This document shows, piece after piece, positions 25,632-34,401 of a stretch of DNA of 64,000 bases. Source of the DNA: an uncultured Pelagibacteraceae bacterium. GTDB lineage: Bacteria; Pseudomonadota; Alphaproteobacteria; Pelagibacterales; Pelagibacteraceae. The notes beneath the pieces were generated by a model. It made no database searches. It saw nothing but the letters and a program-made list of their open reading frames with translations, and was not told the DNA's origin. Location: the NCBI GenBank assembly GCA_902595125.1, contig CACJOY010000001.1, forward strand, positions 1 through 64,000, read 5' to 3'. The first letter of the stretch is position 1, and each line of letters opens with the position of its first letter. The position numbers and the translations under genes are program-made.

Positions 25632-26185
25632 TAATTAGTTTTCCACTTAATACTACATCCAGCACTAGGAATTTGACTCTTAGGTCCTTTATTAGTTTCA
25701 GCAATTTGTTTCATAGCTTTTAAAAGATCACTATCTCCTTCTCTAACAGGAATTAATTTTTTAAGTTCTCGTACTCTTCCTCTATATTGAAGTTCCAAAT
25801 CTTTGTTATATCCAAAGAAATCTGGAGTACATACTGCATCGTAAGTTTTTGCAATCTCTTGAGTCTCATCAACTAAATATGGGAAGCTAAATTGATTTTT
25901 TTTTGAAAACTCAATCATTTTTTCAAATGAGTCTTCAGGATAATTTTCAGCATCATTAGCGCAAATAGCTACTGAATTGACACCAATGTCTTTTAATTTA
26001 TTACAATCTTCAACAATGTCTTTTGTTACTGCTTTGACATATGGACAGTGATTACAGATAAACATAATTAATGTTCCCTCTTCACCTCTCACATCTGCTA
26101 ACGAAAGAATCTTCCCTTCTGTTGATTTCAGTTTAAAGTCATGAGCTTTTTGACCAAAATCACATATTGGAGTTTGTATTGGCAT
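25631..26185 (-). CDS. Thioredoxin-like redoxin (AhpC/TSA-type fold)
   Basis: This 184-aa protein has FGQKAHDFKLKSTEGKILSLADV at the N-terminus, the CxxC-type motif CNHCPYVKAV near residue 45, and the later VDETQEIAKTYDAVCTPDFFGYNKD with a cis-Pro region. This is the redoxin/AhpC-TSA family with two active Cys. No signal peptide is present, so it is cytoplasmic. It probably reduces a thiol or peroxide, but the partner is unknown. Confidence 0.8.
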   Translation of the reverse strand: MPIQTPICDFGQKAHDFKLKSTEGKILSLADVRGEEGTLIMFICNHCPYVKAVTKDIVEDCNKLKDIGVNSVAICANDAENYPEDSFEKMIEFSKKNQFSFPYLVDETQEIAKTYDAVCTPDFFGYNKDLELQYRGRVRELKKLIPVREGDSDLLKAMKQIAETNKGPKSQIPSAGCSIKWKTN

Positions 26186-26205
26186 AATGTAATAATATAT
26201 AAATT

Positions 26206-26718
26206 ATGTTTTACGATTTAAAAGATAAAAAACCAAAAAACTCTGGCGAAAATTGGGTAGCGCCTAATGCAACTATAATAGGTGATGTTACTTTAGAAAA
26301 AAATTCTAGTATCTGGTTTAATGCGACTCTAAGAGGAGATATTGAAAACATTCACATTGGTGAGGGGTCAAATGTTCAAGATGGTAGTGTTTTACATACT
26401 GATCCAGGCTATCCATTAAAAGTTGGAAAAAATGTTACTGTCGGACATATGGTTATGCTTCATGGATGCACGATAGGGGACAATAGTTTAATTGGTATTG
26501 GAGCTGTAATTTTAAATAATGCTAAGATAGGAAAAAACTGTCTTATCGGAGCAAAAGCATTAATTACAGAAAATAAGGAAATTCCAGATAACACTTTAGT
26601 AATAGGCTCACCTGGTAAAGTTGTAAGAGAAATTACTGAAGACGAAAAAAAAGCTATTATTGAAAATACAAAACACTATCAAGATAATTGGAAAAGATAT
26701 TCTAAGTCTGTCTTTTAA
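26206..26718 (+). CDS. Gamma-carbonic-anhydrase-like hexapeptide-repeat protein
   Basis: This 170-aa left-handed beta-helix protein has repeats such as [62 protein letters not shown]. The His residues in VLHTD, VGHMV and MLHGC match the three zinc-binding His of gamma-carbonic anhydrases. The usual catalytic Glu is not certain. YrdA/PaaY-type proteins of this size are common. The cellular role is not clear from context. Confidence 0.85.
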   Translation: MFYDLKDKKPKNSGENWVAPNATIIGDVTLEKNSSIWFNATLRGDIENIHIGEGSNVQDGSVLHTDPGYPLKVGKNVTVGHMVMLHGCTIGDNSLIGIGAVILNNAKIGKNCLIGAKALITENKEIPDNTLVIGSPGKVVREITEDEKKAIIENTKHYQDNWKRYSKSVF

Positions 26719-27314
26719 GGAACCAACCAAACATTCTTATTTGTTTCCAAATCAAACTTTGCTCTTCGATGTCCTTTTGCTGCAAGATAAAGCCATTCAA
26801 TTGATTTAATTTTACATTTAATAACAGTAAAGTTTTTAAAACCTTCTTCACTTTGCTCCGTTGTATAATCAAAATTTTCTAATTTAGATATCATACCAGA
26901 GGTTGGATTTTCTGATGCAGTCCCTGGAGGACTATCTGTTAAATAACAACGTCTGCTTATATGTTGAGTTTTTTTCCAAGACTCTTCTGTTATAGAATTT
27001 TGATTATTCACTTCACATTCTACTTTTACTCTTAATTGGATCTTTTCTTCTTTGTCGTAAAAAACTAGAGAGGCATTCTTATTATTTCTAAGAATCTCTA
27101 CCTTAGGAGATCTTAAATCAGTGTGAAATTGTAATAGATTATTTTCTCTATCAGATTTACGTAAAACAACAATCCTACCATCAACTTCATCTTGATGAGC
27201 ACAAATGAAAACAGGAATTCTAAACTGCGAACCTCTATTAGTTACTGCATCATCTAGCATAGACCAATACTTGTTCTGAATTTCTTCAAAATTATCATAG
27301 TATGCTGGCTGCAT
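26715..27314 (-). CDS. Pyridoxamine 5'-phosphate oxidase-family FMN-binding protein
   Basis: This 199-aa split-barrel protein has [46 protein letters not shown] (FMN phosphate region), and a C-terminal [16 protein letters not shown], which is the PNPOx C-terminal signature. It may bind FMN and act on a heme, coenzyme or vitamin, but true PdxH activity is not assured, since this group is diverse. It lies 6 bases downstream of the dehydrogenase gene on the same strand. Confidence 0.7.
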   Translation of the reverse strand: MQPAYYDNFEEIQNKYWSMLDDAVTNRGSQFRIPVFICAHQDEVDGRIVVLRKSDRENNLLQFHTDLRSPKVEILRNNKNASLVFYDKEEKIQLRVKVECEVNNQNSITEESWKKTQHISRRCYLTDSPPGTASENPTSGMISKLENFDYTTEQSEEGFKNFTVIKCKIKSIEWLYLAAKGHRRAKFDLETNKNVWLVP

Positions 27315-27320
27315 ACGAGT

Positions 27321-28190
27321 CTATTTTCTAAATCTTTTGATTAAGCTAGATGTATCCCAACGATTTCCACCCATACCCTGAACTTCACCATAATACTTAT
27401 CGACTAATTCAGTTACAGGTAATAGTGAACCATTATTTTTAGCTTCTTCCATTGCAATCTTAAGATCTTTTCTCATCCAATCTACAGCAAAACCAAAATC
27501 AAACTTATCATCAATCATTGTTTTATATCTATTTTCCATTTGCCATGATTGAGCTGCACCTTTTGAAATTACTTCAATAACATCTTCCATGTTTAATCCA
27601 GCTTTCATTCCAAAATTAATAGCTTCAGATAAACCCTGGACTAATCCAGCAATACAAATTTGGTTTACCATTTTGGCTAGCTGTCCATTACCTGCACCAC
27701 CAAGTAATTTCATTTTTTTACTGTAACAATCTATTTTATCTTTTGCTTTGTCAAAGTCAGCTTGATCTCCACCAATCATAACAGTAAGAGCACCATTTTC
27801 TGCACCAGCTTGTCCGCCAGAAACTGGAGCATCTAATGCACCAAATCTATTTTTCTTTGCATGTTCGTAAATTTCTTTAGCAATTGTTGCTGATGCTGTA
27901 GTGTTATCAATATAGATTGCGCCTTTTTTAATAGTTTTAAATGCACCATTGTCACCAAAAGTAACTTCTCTTAAATCATCATCATTTCCAACACAGGTAA
28001 AAATATATTCCGCACCTTTTGCAGCTTCTGCTGGAGTTTCTGCCATTTTACCTTTGTGTTCTTTAGTCCATTTTTCTGCTTTAGATTTAGTCCTGTTAAA
28101 AACAGTTACATTGTGCCCACCTTTTGATATATAACCAGCCATTGGATAACCCATGACACCAAGACCTATGAAAGCAACATTACAACTCAT
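27321..28190 (-). CDS. 3-hydroxyisobutyrate/tartronate-semialdehyde-type dehydrogenase (beta-hydroxyacid dehydrogenase)
   Basis: This 289-aa member of the 3-HIBADH family has NAD(P) loop FIGLGVMGYPMA (8-19), the substrate motif DAPVSGGQAGAENG (about 120), catalytic Lys in GNGQLAKMVNQ (about 170), and the C-terminal DWMRKDLKIAMEEA. It could reduce tartronate semialdehyde (GlxR), succinic semialdehyde, or act on 3-hydroxyisobutyrate. These are not separable by eye. It is co-oriented with the PNPOx-like gene. Confidence 0.85.
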   Translation of the reverse strand: MSCNVAFIGLGVMGYPMAGYISKGGHNVTVFNRTKSKAEKWTKEHKGKMAETPAEAAKGAEYIFTCVGNDDDLREVTFGDNGAFKTIKKGAIYIDNTTASATIAKEIYEHAKKNRFGALDAPVSGGQAGAENGALTVMIGGDQADFDKAKDKIDCYSKKMKLLGGAGNGQLAKMVNQICIAGLVQGLSEAINFGMKAGLNMEDVIEVISKGAAQSWQMENRYKTMIDDKFDFGFAVDWMRKDLKIAMEEAKNNGSLLPVTELVDKYYGEVQGMGGNRWDTSSLIKRFRK

Positions 28191-28201
28191 AATTTTTTTA
28201 T

Positions 28202-29407
28202 ATGTTTAAAAGTTTAAGTTTAAAAGTAATTATATTTGGTTTTATTTTTACATTTTTTTCTAGCTTTGGACAGAGTTTTTTTTTAGGTTTGTTTAATTCA
28301 AGCATAAGAGAAACACTTTCTATCACTCATGGACAATTTGGCTCAATCTATGCCACAGCAACCTTACTAAGTAGTTTTCTTTTAATTTGGGTTGGAAAAA
28401 AAATTGATGATATCAATATTTTTAAATTTGCTTTTTACGTAACTATACTTCTGTCTTTTTCTTGTTTTTTCTTTTCTAAAATTTCATCAATAGCCTTTTT
28501 GTTCATTGCTGTTTTTTTAATGAGGTTTTCTGGTCAAGGATTGATGTCTCATACTGCAACCACAACTATTACAAGATATTTTACCAAATCCAGGGGGAAA
28601 GCTCTTAGTGTTGGATGGTTTGGTCTTTCAACAGCAGAATTTATTTTACCTGTGTTGGTCGTTTATTTACTTACAATTACCACTTGGCAAAATATTTGGA
28701 TATCAATATCTATTTTAATTTTAATCTTTTTACCCTTAGCATCATTTTTTTTAATTAAAAAATTAGATTTTGATACAAGAGAACAAATAAATAAAGATTT
28801 TGAAAAAAGAGAAATAAAACAATGGAAAAGAATAGAGATTTTAAAAGATTATAGATTTTATGTAATATGTCTAAATATGTTAGCAATGCCATGGATAGCG
28901 ACAGGGGTTTTTGTTTTTCAATCTTTTATAACCGAGTCAAAAGGATGGGGTTCTTTTACGATTGCCCAATCTTTCATGATTTATTCAGTATTATCAGTAT
29001 TGACACTGACTATTTCAGGTTTTTTAATTGATAAGTTTACGAGTAGAAAACTACTAATTTTTATGAATTTACCTTTATTGCTCTCATCTCTAGTCTTAAT
29101 TTTTCTTGAGTCATTCTATTCAGCATATCTTTTTTTAGGTTTGATCGGAATTTCAAATGGTCTTGCAAATGTTTTAGGTTCATCTACATGGGCTGAAATA
29201 TATGGAGTGAGATATATAGGATCTATTAAAGCACTTACTACGGCATTGATGGTTTTTTCTACCGCATTCGGAACAGCTTTATTTGGTTTTTTGATTGATC
29301 GAGGGCTACATATTGAACAAATTGCAATGGTATCTTTGATTTATATTTCTTTATCTATAATTTTACTATTTCTTATTAGATATAGACTAAATCCAAAATA
29401 TATCTGA
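28202..29407 (+). CDS. Major facilitator superfamily transporter
   Basis: This 401-aa protein has twelve predicted helices and the MFS loop WVGKKIDDINIF (motif A variant after helix 2) repeated as SGFLIDKFTSRKL after helix 8. FSGQGLMSHTATTTITRYF is a nitrate/oxalate-like middle segment often seen in monocarboxylate MFS carriers. The substrate is unknown. The gene starts 11 bases from the divergent dehydrogenase gene. Confidence 0.85.
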   Translation: MFKSLSLKVIIFGFIFTFFSSFGQSFFLGLFNSSIRETLSITHGQFGSIYATATLLSSFLLIWVGKKIDDINIFKFAFYVTILLSFSCFFFSKISSIAFLFIAVFLMRFSGQGLMSHTATTTITRYFTKSRGKALSVGWFGLSTAEFILPVLVVYLLTITTWQNIWISISILILIFLPLASFFLIKKLDFDTREQINKDFEKREIKQWKRIEILKDYRFYVICLNMLAMPWIATGVFVFQSFITESKGWGSFTIAQSFMIYSVLSVLTLTISGFLIDKFTSRKLLIFMNLPLLLSSLVLIFLESFYSAYLFLGLIGISNGLANVLGSSTWAEIYGVRYIGSIKALTTALMVFSTAFGTALFGFLIDRGLHIEQIAMVSLIYISLSIILLFLIRYRLNPKYI

Positions 29408-29416
29408 AAAATCTGC

Positions 29417-29443
29417 TTGATTTTTTAAATCACACTGTATAGA
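29417..29443 (+). promoter_or_regulatory. Probable promoter of the omega subunit gene
   Basis: TTGATT (29417-29422) and TGTATAGAT (29436-29444) form a plausible -35/extended -10 pair 8 to 9 bases before the ATG at 29452. This would give a very short leader. Confidence 0.35.
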
Positions 29444-29451
29444 TACATCGC

Positions 29452-29982
29452 ATGGCAAGAGTAACTGTAGAAGATTGTGTTGATAAAGTTGATAGTCCTT
29501 ACGAGCTTGTTTTAGTGGCCAAAGAAAGAGCAACACAATTAAATTCTGGTATAGAACCCACTTTAGAAAAAGATAATGATAAAAATACTGTTATTGCTTT
29601 AAGAGAGATAGCTGATGAAAATATAAAAGTTCCAGATTTAACTGAAAGTGCTATCTATAAATTGAGAAAACATGTTGAGCAGGTTGATGATGGTGCAGAA
29701 ACAGATGATGAAGTAGGTGACGATTTCGAAAGTTTATATAAGGGAGAGATATCAAAAAGTGGTACACCAATTTTACCATCTAAAAGAGCCAGAAAATCAC
29801 CAGAAAAAATTCAAGTATCTAAAGAAGATATAGAAGAGCTAACTGAAACAAAAGATTTAAGTGCCCAATCAGATAATGAAGAGCAAACAGAGGGTTCGGA
29901 AGTTTCACTTGACGAGCTTTCAGATAATGAGAGCCAAGATACAGATAACTCAATAGACGATCCTAACGCATCGAATTCTTAA
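29452..29982 (+). CDS. rpoZ: DNA-directed RNA polymerase omega subunit with long acidic C-terminal extension
   Basis: The N-terminal 60 residues match omega: [27 protein letters not shown] and [14 protein letters not shown] (conserved helix 1 to 4 region). It promotes assembly of the polymerase beta' subunit. From about 70 onward the protein is a low-complexity, very acidic tail with many Asp, Glu and Ser (for example [16 protein letters not shown]). Total length is 176 aa, while omega is usually 90-135. The tail could be an acidic disordered arm. No frameshift is seen, and it is followed by a strong terminator. Confidence 0.9.
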   Translation: MARVTVEDCVDKVDSPYELVLVAKERATQLNSGIEPTLEKDNDKNTVIALREIADENIKVPDLTESAIYKLRKHVEQVDDGAETDDEVGDDFESLYKGEISKSGTPILPSKRARKSPEKIQVSKEDIEELTETKDLSAQSDNEEQTEGSEVSLDELSDNESQDTDNSIDDPNASNS

Positions 29983-30005
29983 AAAATTTTTTTATCGAAT
30001 AAAAA

Positions 30006-30036
30006 AAAGGCCCTTAAAAAAGGGCCTTTAATTTTT
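30006..30036. terminator. Bidirectional intrinsic terminator between rpoZ and proX-like gene
   Basis: AAAGGCCCT ... AGGGCCTTT (30006-30014 with 30021-30029) encloses a short A-rich loop. T-runs flank both sides (AAAAAAAA upstream, ATTTTTTG downstream), so it ends both the plus-strand rpoZ and the minus-strand proX operon. Confidence 0.85.
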
Positions 30037-30052
30037 TGTATTTAAAAAAGTA

Positions 30053-31063
30053 TTATTTTAGCCAAGGCTTCCATTTGTCTGGATTATTGTCTAACCATTC
30101 TGCAACAACTTCTTTAACATCTCTTTTCTTAATATCTACTTCTACTAACATTTTAGCTTGATCGATATTTTGTAAAGACATGTTTTCAAAGAACTTTTTA
30201 GCGTCAGAGTGTTCAGCCTTTGCAAACACAGCAGGGTTACCATAATTCATTGTGTAATCCTTCGCCCAACCAGTTGCCGGCCATCCTTTTGTTCCACAGT
30301 CTTTCCAGTTACCCGCCTCTGTGAAAGTATCAGGATCACAAACTGCGTGCTCTGGAAGTTGAACTCCTACCATGTCAAACTCACCAAAGAACCAATGAGG
30401 TGACCATAAGTATAACATAAATGGTTCTTTTCTCATGTAAGCTGCCTTTGCTTCAGCAATTGCTGCAGCTTCAGTTCCAAGTTCATCTGCTTGGAAATCA
30501 ATTCCTAAAAGATCAAGTCTTTTTTGGTCATGACAGTTCCAACCTGCAACTGGACATCCAATGAGTCTACCTCTATTTCCTGTTTCAATAGTAGCAAATT
30601 CTTTTTTATGTTTGTTTAAATCTTTCCAAGTTTTGATGCCAAACTTTTCAGCAGCATATCTTGGTATCCAATAATCAGATAATCCAATAATTCCAGATGT
30701 ACCTAAAAGATCAACACTTCCATCTCCACTGTAAGATCCAACTACTTTACCTTCATAAATAAGATCTTCGTTTAACATTACTGAGTCAGCTTCAGCATAA
30801 CTTGGCCAGCTCTCACAAGCGAAATCAAGCTCTCCTGCTGCGATTGCTTCCCACAAACCTGTTCCTGATGGAAATACTGTTTGTTTTACTTTGTATCCAT
30901 ATTCTCTTTCAAGAATTGCTACAGCAACTTCACAAGTGATAATACCACCTGTCCAGTCAGCGATAGCCGCGTGTAGTCTTTTAGCAGCATTTGCTTGCCC
31001 CAAACTACCAATAAGTAGCACTAAAGATAAAAATAGTGCTGATATTGTTTTTGTTAGCTTCAT
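30053..31063 (-). CDS. Glycine betaine/proline-type ABC substrate-binding protein (ProX/OpuAC family)
   Basis: The track start at 31105 is too early. The second ATG at 31063 has AGGAGA eight bases ahead and begins a good signal peptide (MKLTKTISALFLSLVLLIGSLGQANA). The mature protein (about 310 aa) has HAAIADWTGGIITCEVAVAIL, SGTGLWEAIAAGELDFACESWPSY, several tryptophans, and GWATDWTM-like segments of the OpuAC fold, where aromatic residues form a cation box for quaternary amines. It binds glycine betaine, choline or a related methylated osmolyte; which is inferred. It lies downstream of the permease on the same strand, 56 bases away after its stop. Confidence 0.88.
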   Translation of the reverse strand: MKLTKTISALFLSLVLLIGSLGQANAAKRLHAAIADWTGGIITCEVAVAILEREYGYKVKQTVFPSGTGLWEAIAAGELDFACESWPSYAEADSVMLNEDLIYEGKVVGSYSGDGSVDLLGTSGIIGLSDYWIPRYAAEKFGIKTWKDLNKHKKEFATIETGNRGRLIGCPVAGWNCHDQKRLDLLGIDFQADELGTEAAAIAEAKAAYMRKEPFMLYLWSPHWFFGEFDMVGVQLPEHAVCDPDTFTEAGNWKDCGTKGWPATGWAKDYTMNYGNPAVFAKAEHSDAKKFFENMSLQNIDQAKMLVEVDIKKRDVKEVVAEWLDNNPDKWKPWLK

Positions 31064-31161
31064 TATTTCTCCTATCTTAAAATTTAAAAACCTATTGTAG
31101 ATCAAAAGATATACAAATGTAAACCTGACAAAAAATGGCTAAATTTCTTAATTAATGGCTG

Positions 31162-33276
31162 TTACAAACCTAAAGCCTGCCTTTGTTTTTTTGTATATGC
31201 AAGAGTAATCCTATCTATAATTATTGCCAGAAGCACAATACCAATACCAGCAGCTAGACCTCTTCCAGTATCGGATCGAGCAAGGCCATTAAATACTTCT
31301 AACCCTAAACCTTTACCTCCAATTAGAGGTGTTACAATTTGCATTGCAAAAGCCATAATAACTGTCTGATTAAATCCAATCACTAAACTTGGAACTGCTA
31401 ACGGAAATTTAACTTTATTTAAAGTCTGGATTAGAGTTCCTCCAAATGATCTCGAAACTTCAGAATAAGTACCTGATACTTGCGTTAAACCTAAAGATGT
31501 GAGTCTAATTATAGGTGGAATAGAGTAAATAACTGTTGCTAAAACTGCAGAGACAATTCCACCTCCAAAAAACATTAGAACAGGTATTAAATAACAAAAG
31601 TAAGGAAGCGTTTGCATTGCATCTAGGATAACATTTTGAATATTTCTAAACCTTTCATTATAGGATGCTATAATTCCAAGAGGAACACCTATTGCAAAAC
31701 ATATTGCTACAGAAACCAAAACTGAAGATAGAGTTATCATTGAATGAGACCAAATTCCACAAGCTCCTATAAAAGATAATAGTAAAGCTGTTATAATCGC
31801 AAATCTAATTCCAACTGTTATGTAACCCAATGCAACAAACACAGCCATAGTGTACCACCATGGTATGTGAGTTAGGAAAGTATCTAGTGGACGAAGTAAA
31901 TTTAGGTAAACAAATGCTCTCAAACTTTTCGTAAAAGCAATAAATCCTGGATTAACAGTTAAACTTTCAACTGCATTTGTGATTGGTTGTCTAATAGATA
32001 ATCTCCATTCTTCAGGAAATGAGCCAATCTTAATAAAATATGTATCAACAGCTACAATTATTAAACAAACTATAAAAGATGGAATTATATAATATCTTTT
32101 ATTTATGAATTCTCCAATATCTTCTGCAAATATTTTATTGAATAAGGAGATTAATAATTTGATAAAGTAAGCGATCAAGTTTGTAGTAAATACACAAATA
32201 TACTTTATTATGTTGTGAGCAGTCATTAAGGGTTTTTCTAAGATCCGTGCTAATTGATACTTAGACCATTCTTGAGGAAGTAAATAAAATTTTTGAACAT
32301 CTGATGGTAGTCTTTCCTCTTTTTTACTAAAAGCGGAACTAAATCTATCAAACATAATCGCCATAAATAAAATACACAACCCTCCTTCCATAGCCCAACC
32401 CACATCTAATCTTCTGATCGCTTGCCAAACTTGTCCACCAATTCCTTCAGCACCTATAAAACAAGCTAAAACAACAAGGGCAAGAGCCATCATTATGACT
32501 TGATTGACACCCATCATGATACTAGGCAGAGAAAGTGGAATTTTTATTTTAAACAAAAGTTGTAATTTATTTGAACCAAAAGAAGTTGCACTTTCTATAG
32601 TTTGTGCTGGTACTTGCCTTATACCGGTGTTTGTTAATCTTATTATTGGGGGCATTGCATAGATCATAGTTGCAAGGATTGCTGGCGCTCCTCCAATACC
32701 AAAAAAAAATAATGCTGGGAATAGATAAACAAATGCTGGCATTACTTGCATTGTATCCAAAACTGGTTTCATAAAGTTTTCAAACCGATCACTTTGGGAA
32801 CAAAGAACTCCTAATATGAAGCCAAAAAAAACACAAAGTAAAACTGACAAGCCCATCAAGGCAACTGTTTGGAGCGATGGCTCCCACATACCTGTTGCTC
32901 CCCAAAAATAAACAACAAATAATGAATAGAGCCCTAATTTTAAACCTCCTGCAATGATACATGGAAAGAAAAAAATTGCTGCTATCAAAAGCCAAGGTGA
33001 TTCCAGTAAAAAATCTTCCACAAAATAATAACAAGCCTTGATATAGCTAGCTATAATTTTAGTTATCCACCTGTAGTTTTTTTTTAAAAAATCCTCTCCT
33101 TCATTTACCCATGCAGTGAATGTAAATTCATCTGTAACAACTTTTGGAAATTTGGAAGGACCATCACTTTGAGATGATAGCCATAAGGCTATTAAAAAAA
33201 CTACACCAATAATTGAGTAAATTATTATATTCTTTGATTGATTGGACTTTCCTATAATTTCACTACGGTTGGACAT
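31162..33276 (-). CDS. Fused double-domain ProW-type ABC permease
   Basis: This 704-aa membrane protein contains two complete permease units. The first has QVMPAFVYLFPALFFFGIGG, then AMPPIIRLTNTGIRQVPAQTIESATSFG. The second has QTLPYFCYLIPVLMFFGGG, then SIPPIIRLTSLGLTQVSGTYSEVSRSFGG. Each carries its EAA loop. Canonical ProW is a single domain of about 350 aa, so this looks like a tandem fusion forming the whole channel in one chain. It is the permease for the proX-like protein and the divergent proV-like ATPase. Confidence 0.9.
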   Translation of the reverse strand: MSNRSEIIGKSNQSKNIIIYSIIGVVFLIALWLSSQSDGPSKFPKVVTDEFTFTAWVNEGEDFLKKNYRWITKIIASYIKACYYFVEDFLLESPWLLIAAIFFFPCIIAGGLKLGLYSLFVVYFWGATGMWEPSLQTVALMGLSVLLCVFFGFILGVLCSQSDRFENFMKPVLDTMQVMPAFVYLFPALFFFGIGGAPAILATMIYAMPPIIRLTNTGIRQVPAQTIESATSFGSNKLQLLFKIKIPLSLPSIMMGVNQVIMMALALVVLACFIGAEGIGGQVWQAIRRLDVGWAMEGGLCILFMAIMFDRFSSAFSKKEERLPSDVQKFYLLPQEWSKYQLARILEKPLMTAHNIIKYICVFTTNLIAYFIKLLISLFNKIFAEDIGEFINKRYYIIPSFIVCLIIVAVDTYFIKIGSFPEEWRLSIRQPITNAVESLTVNPGFIAFTKSLRAFVYLNLLRPLDTFLTHIPWWYTMAVFVALGYITVGIRFAIITALLLSFIGACGIWSHSMITLSSVLVSVAICFAIGVPLGIIASYNERFRNIQNVILDAMQTLPYFCYLIPVLMFFGGGIVSAVLATVIYSIPPIIRLTSLGLTQVSGTYSEVSRSFGGTLIQTLNKVKFPLAVPSLVIGFNQTVIMAFAMQIVTPLIGGKGLGLEVFNGLARSDTGRGLAAGIGIVLLAIIIDRITLAYTKKQRQALGL

Positions 33277-33298
33277 ATTGAAGAAATTAGAATAATTA

Positions 33299-33319
33299 AT
33301 TTTACTTTTAAAGTAAAAT
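33299..33319. promoter_or_regulatory. 21-bp perfect palindrome in the divergent proWX / proV control region
   Basis: ATTTTACTTT-T-AAAGTAAAAT is a perfect 10-bp inverted repeat about the central T. It lies between two divergent starts (33276 minus and 33355 plus) and just upstream of a plus-strand TTGTCT (33321-33326) that could be a -35. It is a candidate operator for osmotic or betaine control. The region is AT-rich, which tempers this. Confidence 0.45.
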
Positions 33320-33354
33320 ATTGTCTATTTTAAAAATAAACTTTAAATTTATTA

Positions 33355-34401
33355 ATGAATAAAGAGCAAAAAATAACTTGCACGAACATATGGAAGCTAT
33401 TTGGTCCAGACGAAAAAAGAATAATTAAAGGCCTGGATAAAAATCTATCTATTAAGGAAGTACAAGAAAAGACTGGTCATGTGGTTGCCGTTAAAAATGT
33501 TAGTTTTTCAATACAAAAAGGTGAGACCTTTGTTGTAATGGGATTATCTGGTAGTGGAAAGTCTACTTTAGTTAGATGTATTTCAAGATTAATAGAACCA
33601 ACAACAGGTACAGTCAAAATGGACGATGTTGATGTTACCAAAATGAATGGCAGGGATCTATTAGAGTTAAGAAGAAATAAGATGAGTATGGTATTTCAAC
33701 ATTTTGGACTCTTTCCACACAGAACTGTTATTGAAAATATCGGGTACGGTTTAGAAGTTAGAGGTACAAAAAAAGATTTAAGATTAGAAAAATCTATGGA
33801 AGTTTTAAAAATGGTTGGCTTAGATGGATGGCAAAATAATTATCCGAGAGAACTCTCAGGTGGTATGCAACAAAGAGTTGGATTAGCACGAGCACTTGCA
33901 GTAGATCCAGAAATTTTAATTTTTGATGAACCATTTTCTGCATTAGACCCACTTATAAGAAGAGAAATGCAAGATGAACTTTTAAAAATTCAAGAAAAGC
34001 TTCAAAGAACAATGGTGTTTATTACTCATGATTTTTTAGAAGCTATAAAAATGGGTGACCATATAGCAATAATGAAAGATGGTGAGATCTCGCAAATAGG
34101 CACTCCTGAAGAAATAGTTTCTAATCCTAAAGATCAATATGTTAAAGATTTCTGTGAAGATGTACCAAAATATAAAGTTCTAAGTGCTGGAAAAGTGATG
34201 AGAAAAGAATGTTGTGCTGAAACAAAGAAACAATTTGAAAAAAAGGAAAACTGTATAGAGGATAATTCAAAGATTGAAACTTTAATTGATCAACTAAGTG
34301 ATCGTGATCAAGCATACCCAGTAATTTGCTCTAAATCAGGAAAATTACTTGGTGAAATTGATAGATCGATTGTTATGCAATCAATGAAGTCTAAAGTCTA
34401 G
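33355..34401 (+). CDS. Glycine betaine/proline-type ABC ATP-binding protein (ProV family)
   Basis: This 348-aa ATPase has Walker A GLSGSGKST (63-71), the Q-loop FQHFGLFPHRTV, signature LSGGMQQR, Walker B ILIFDEPFSALD and H-loop ITHD. The N-terminal extension before the domain and the C-terminal PVICSKSGKLLGEI look like the ProV pattern, where a CBS-type module senses ionic strength. The CBS part here is short. It is divergent from the permease and binding protein rather than part of one proVWX operon. It overlaps the convergent EamA gene by CTAG. Confidence 0.9.
   Translation: MNKEQKITCTNIWKLFGPDEKRIIKGLDKNLSIKEVQEKTGHVVAVKNVSFSIQKGETFVVMGLSGSGKSTLVRCISRLIEPTTGTVKMDDVDVTKMNGRDLLELRRNKMSMVFQHFGLFPHRTVIENIGYGLEVRGTKKDLRLEKSMEVLKMVGLDGWQNNYPRELSGGMQQRVGLARALAVDPEILIFDEPFSALDPLIRREMQDELLKIQEKLQRTMVFITHDFLEAIKMGDHIAIMKDGEISQIGTPEEIVSNPKDQYVKDFCEDVPKYKVLSAGKVMRKECCAETKKQFEKKENCIEDNSKIETLIDQLSDRDQAYPVICSKSGKLLGEIDRSIVMQSMKSKV

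Noticed and set aside
31064-31105. Track start of the ProX-like protein
   Set aside because: The next ATG has a good Shine-Dalgarno and begins a clean signal peptide.
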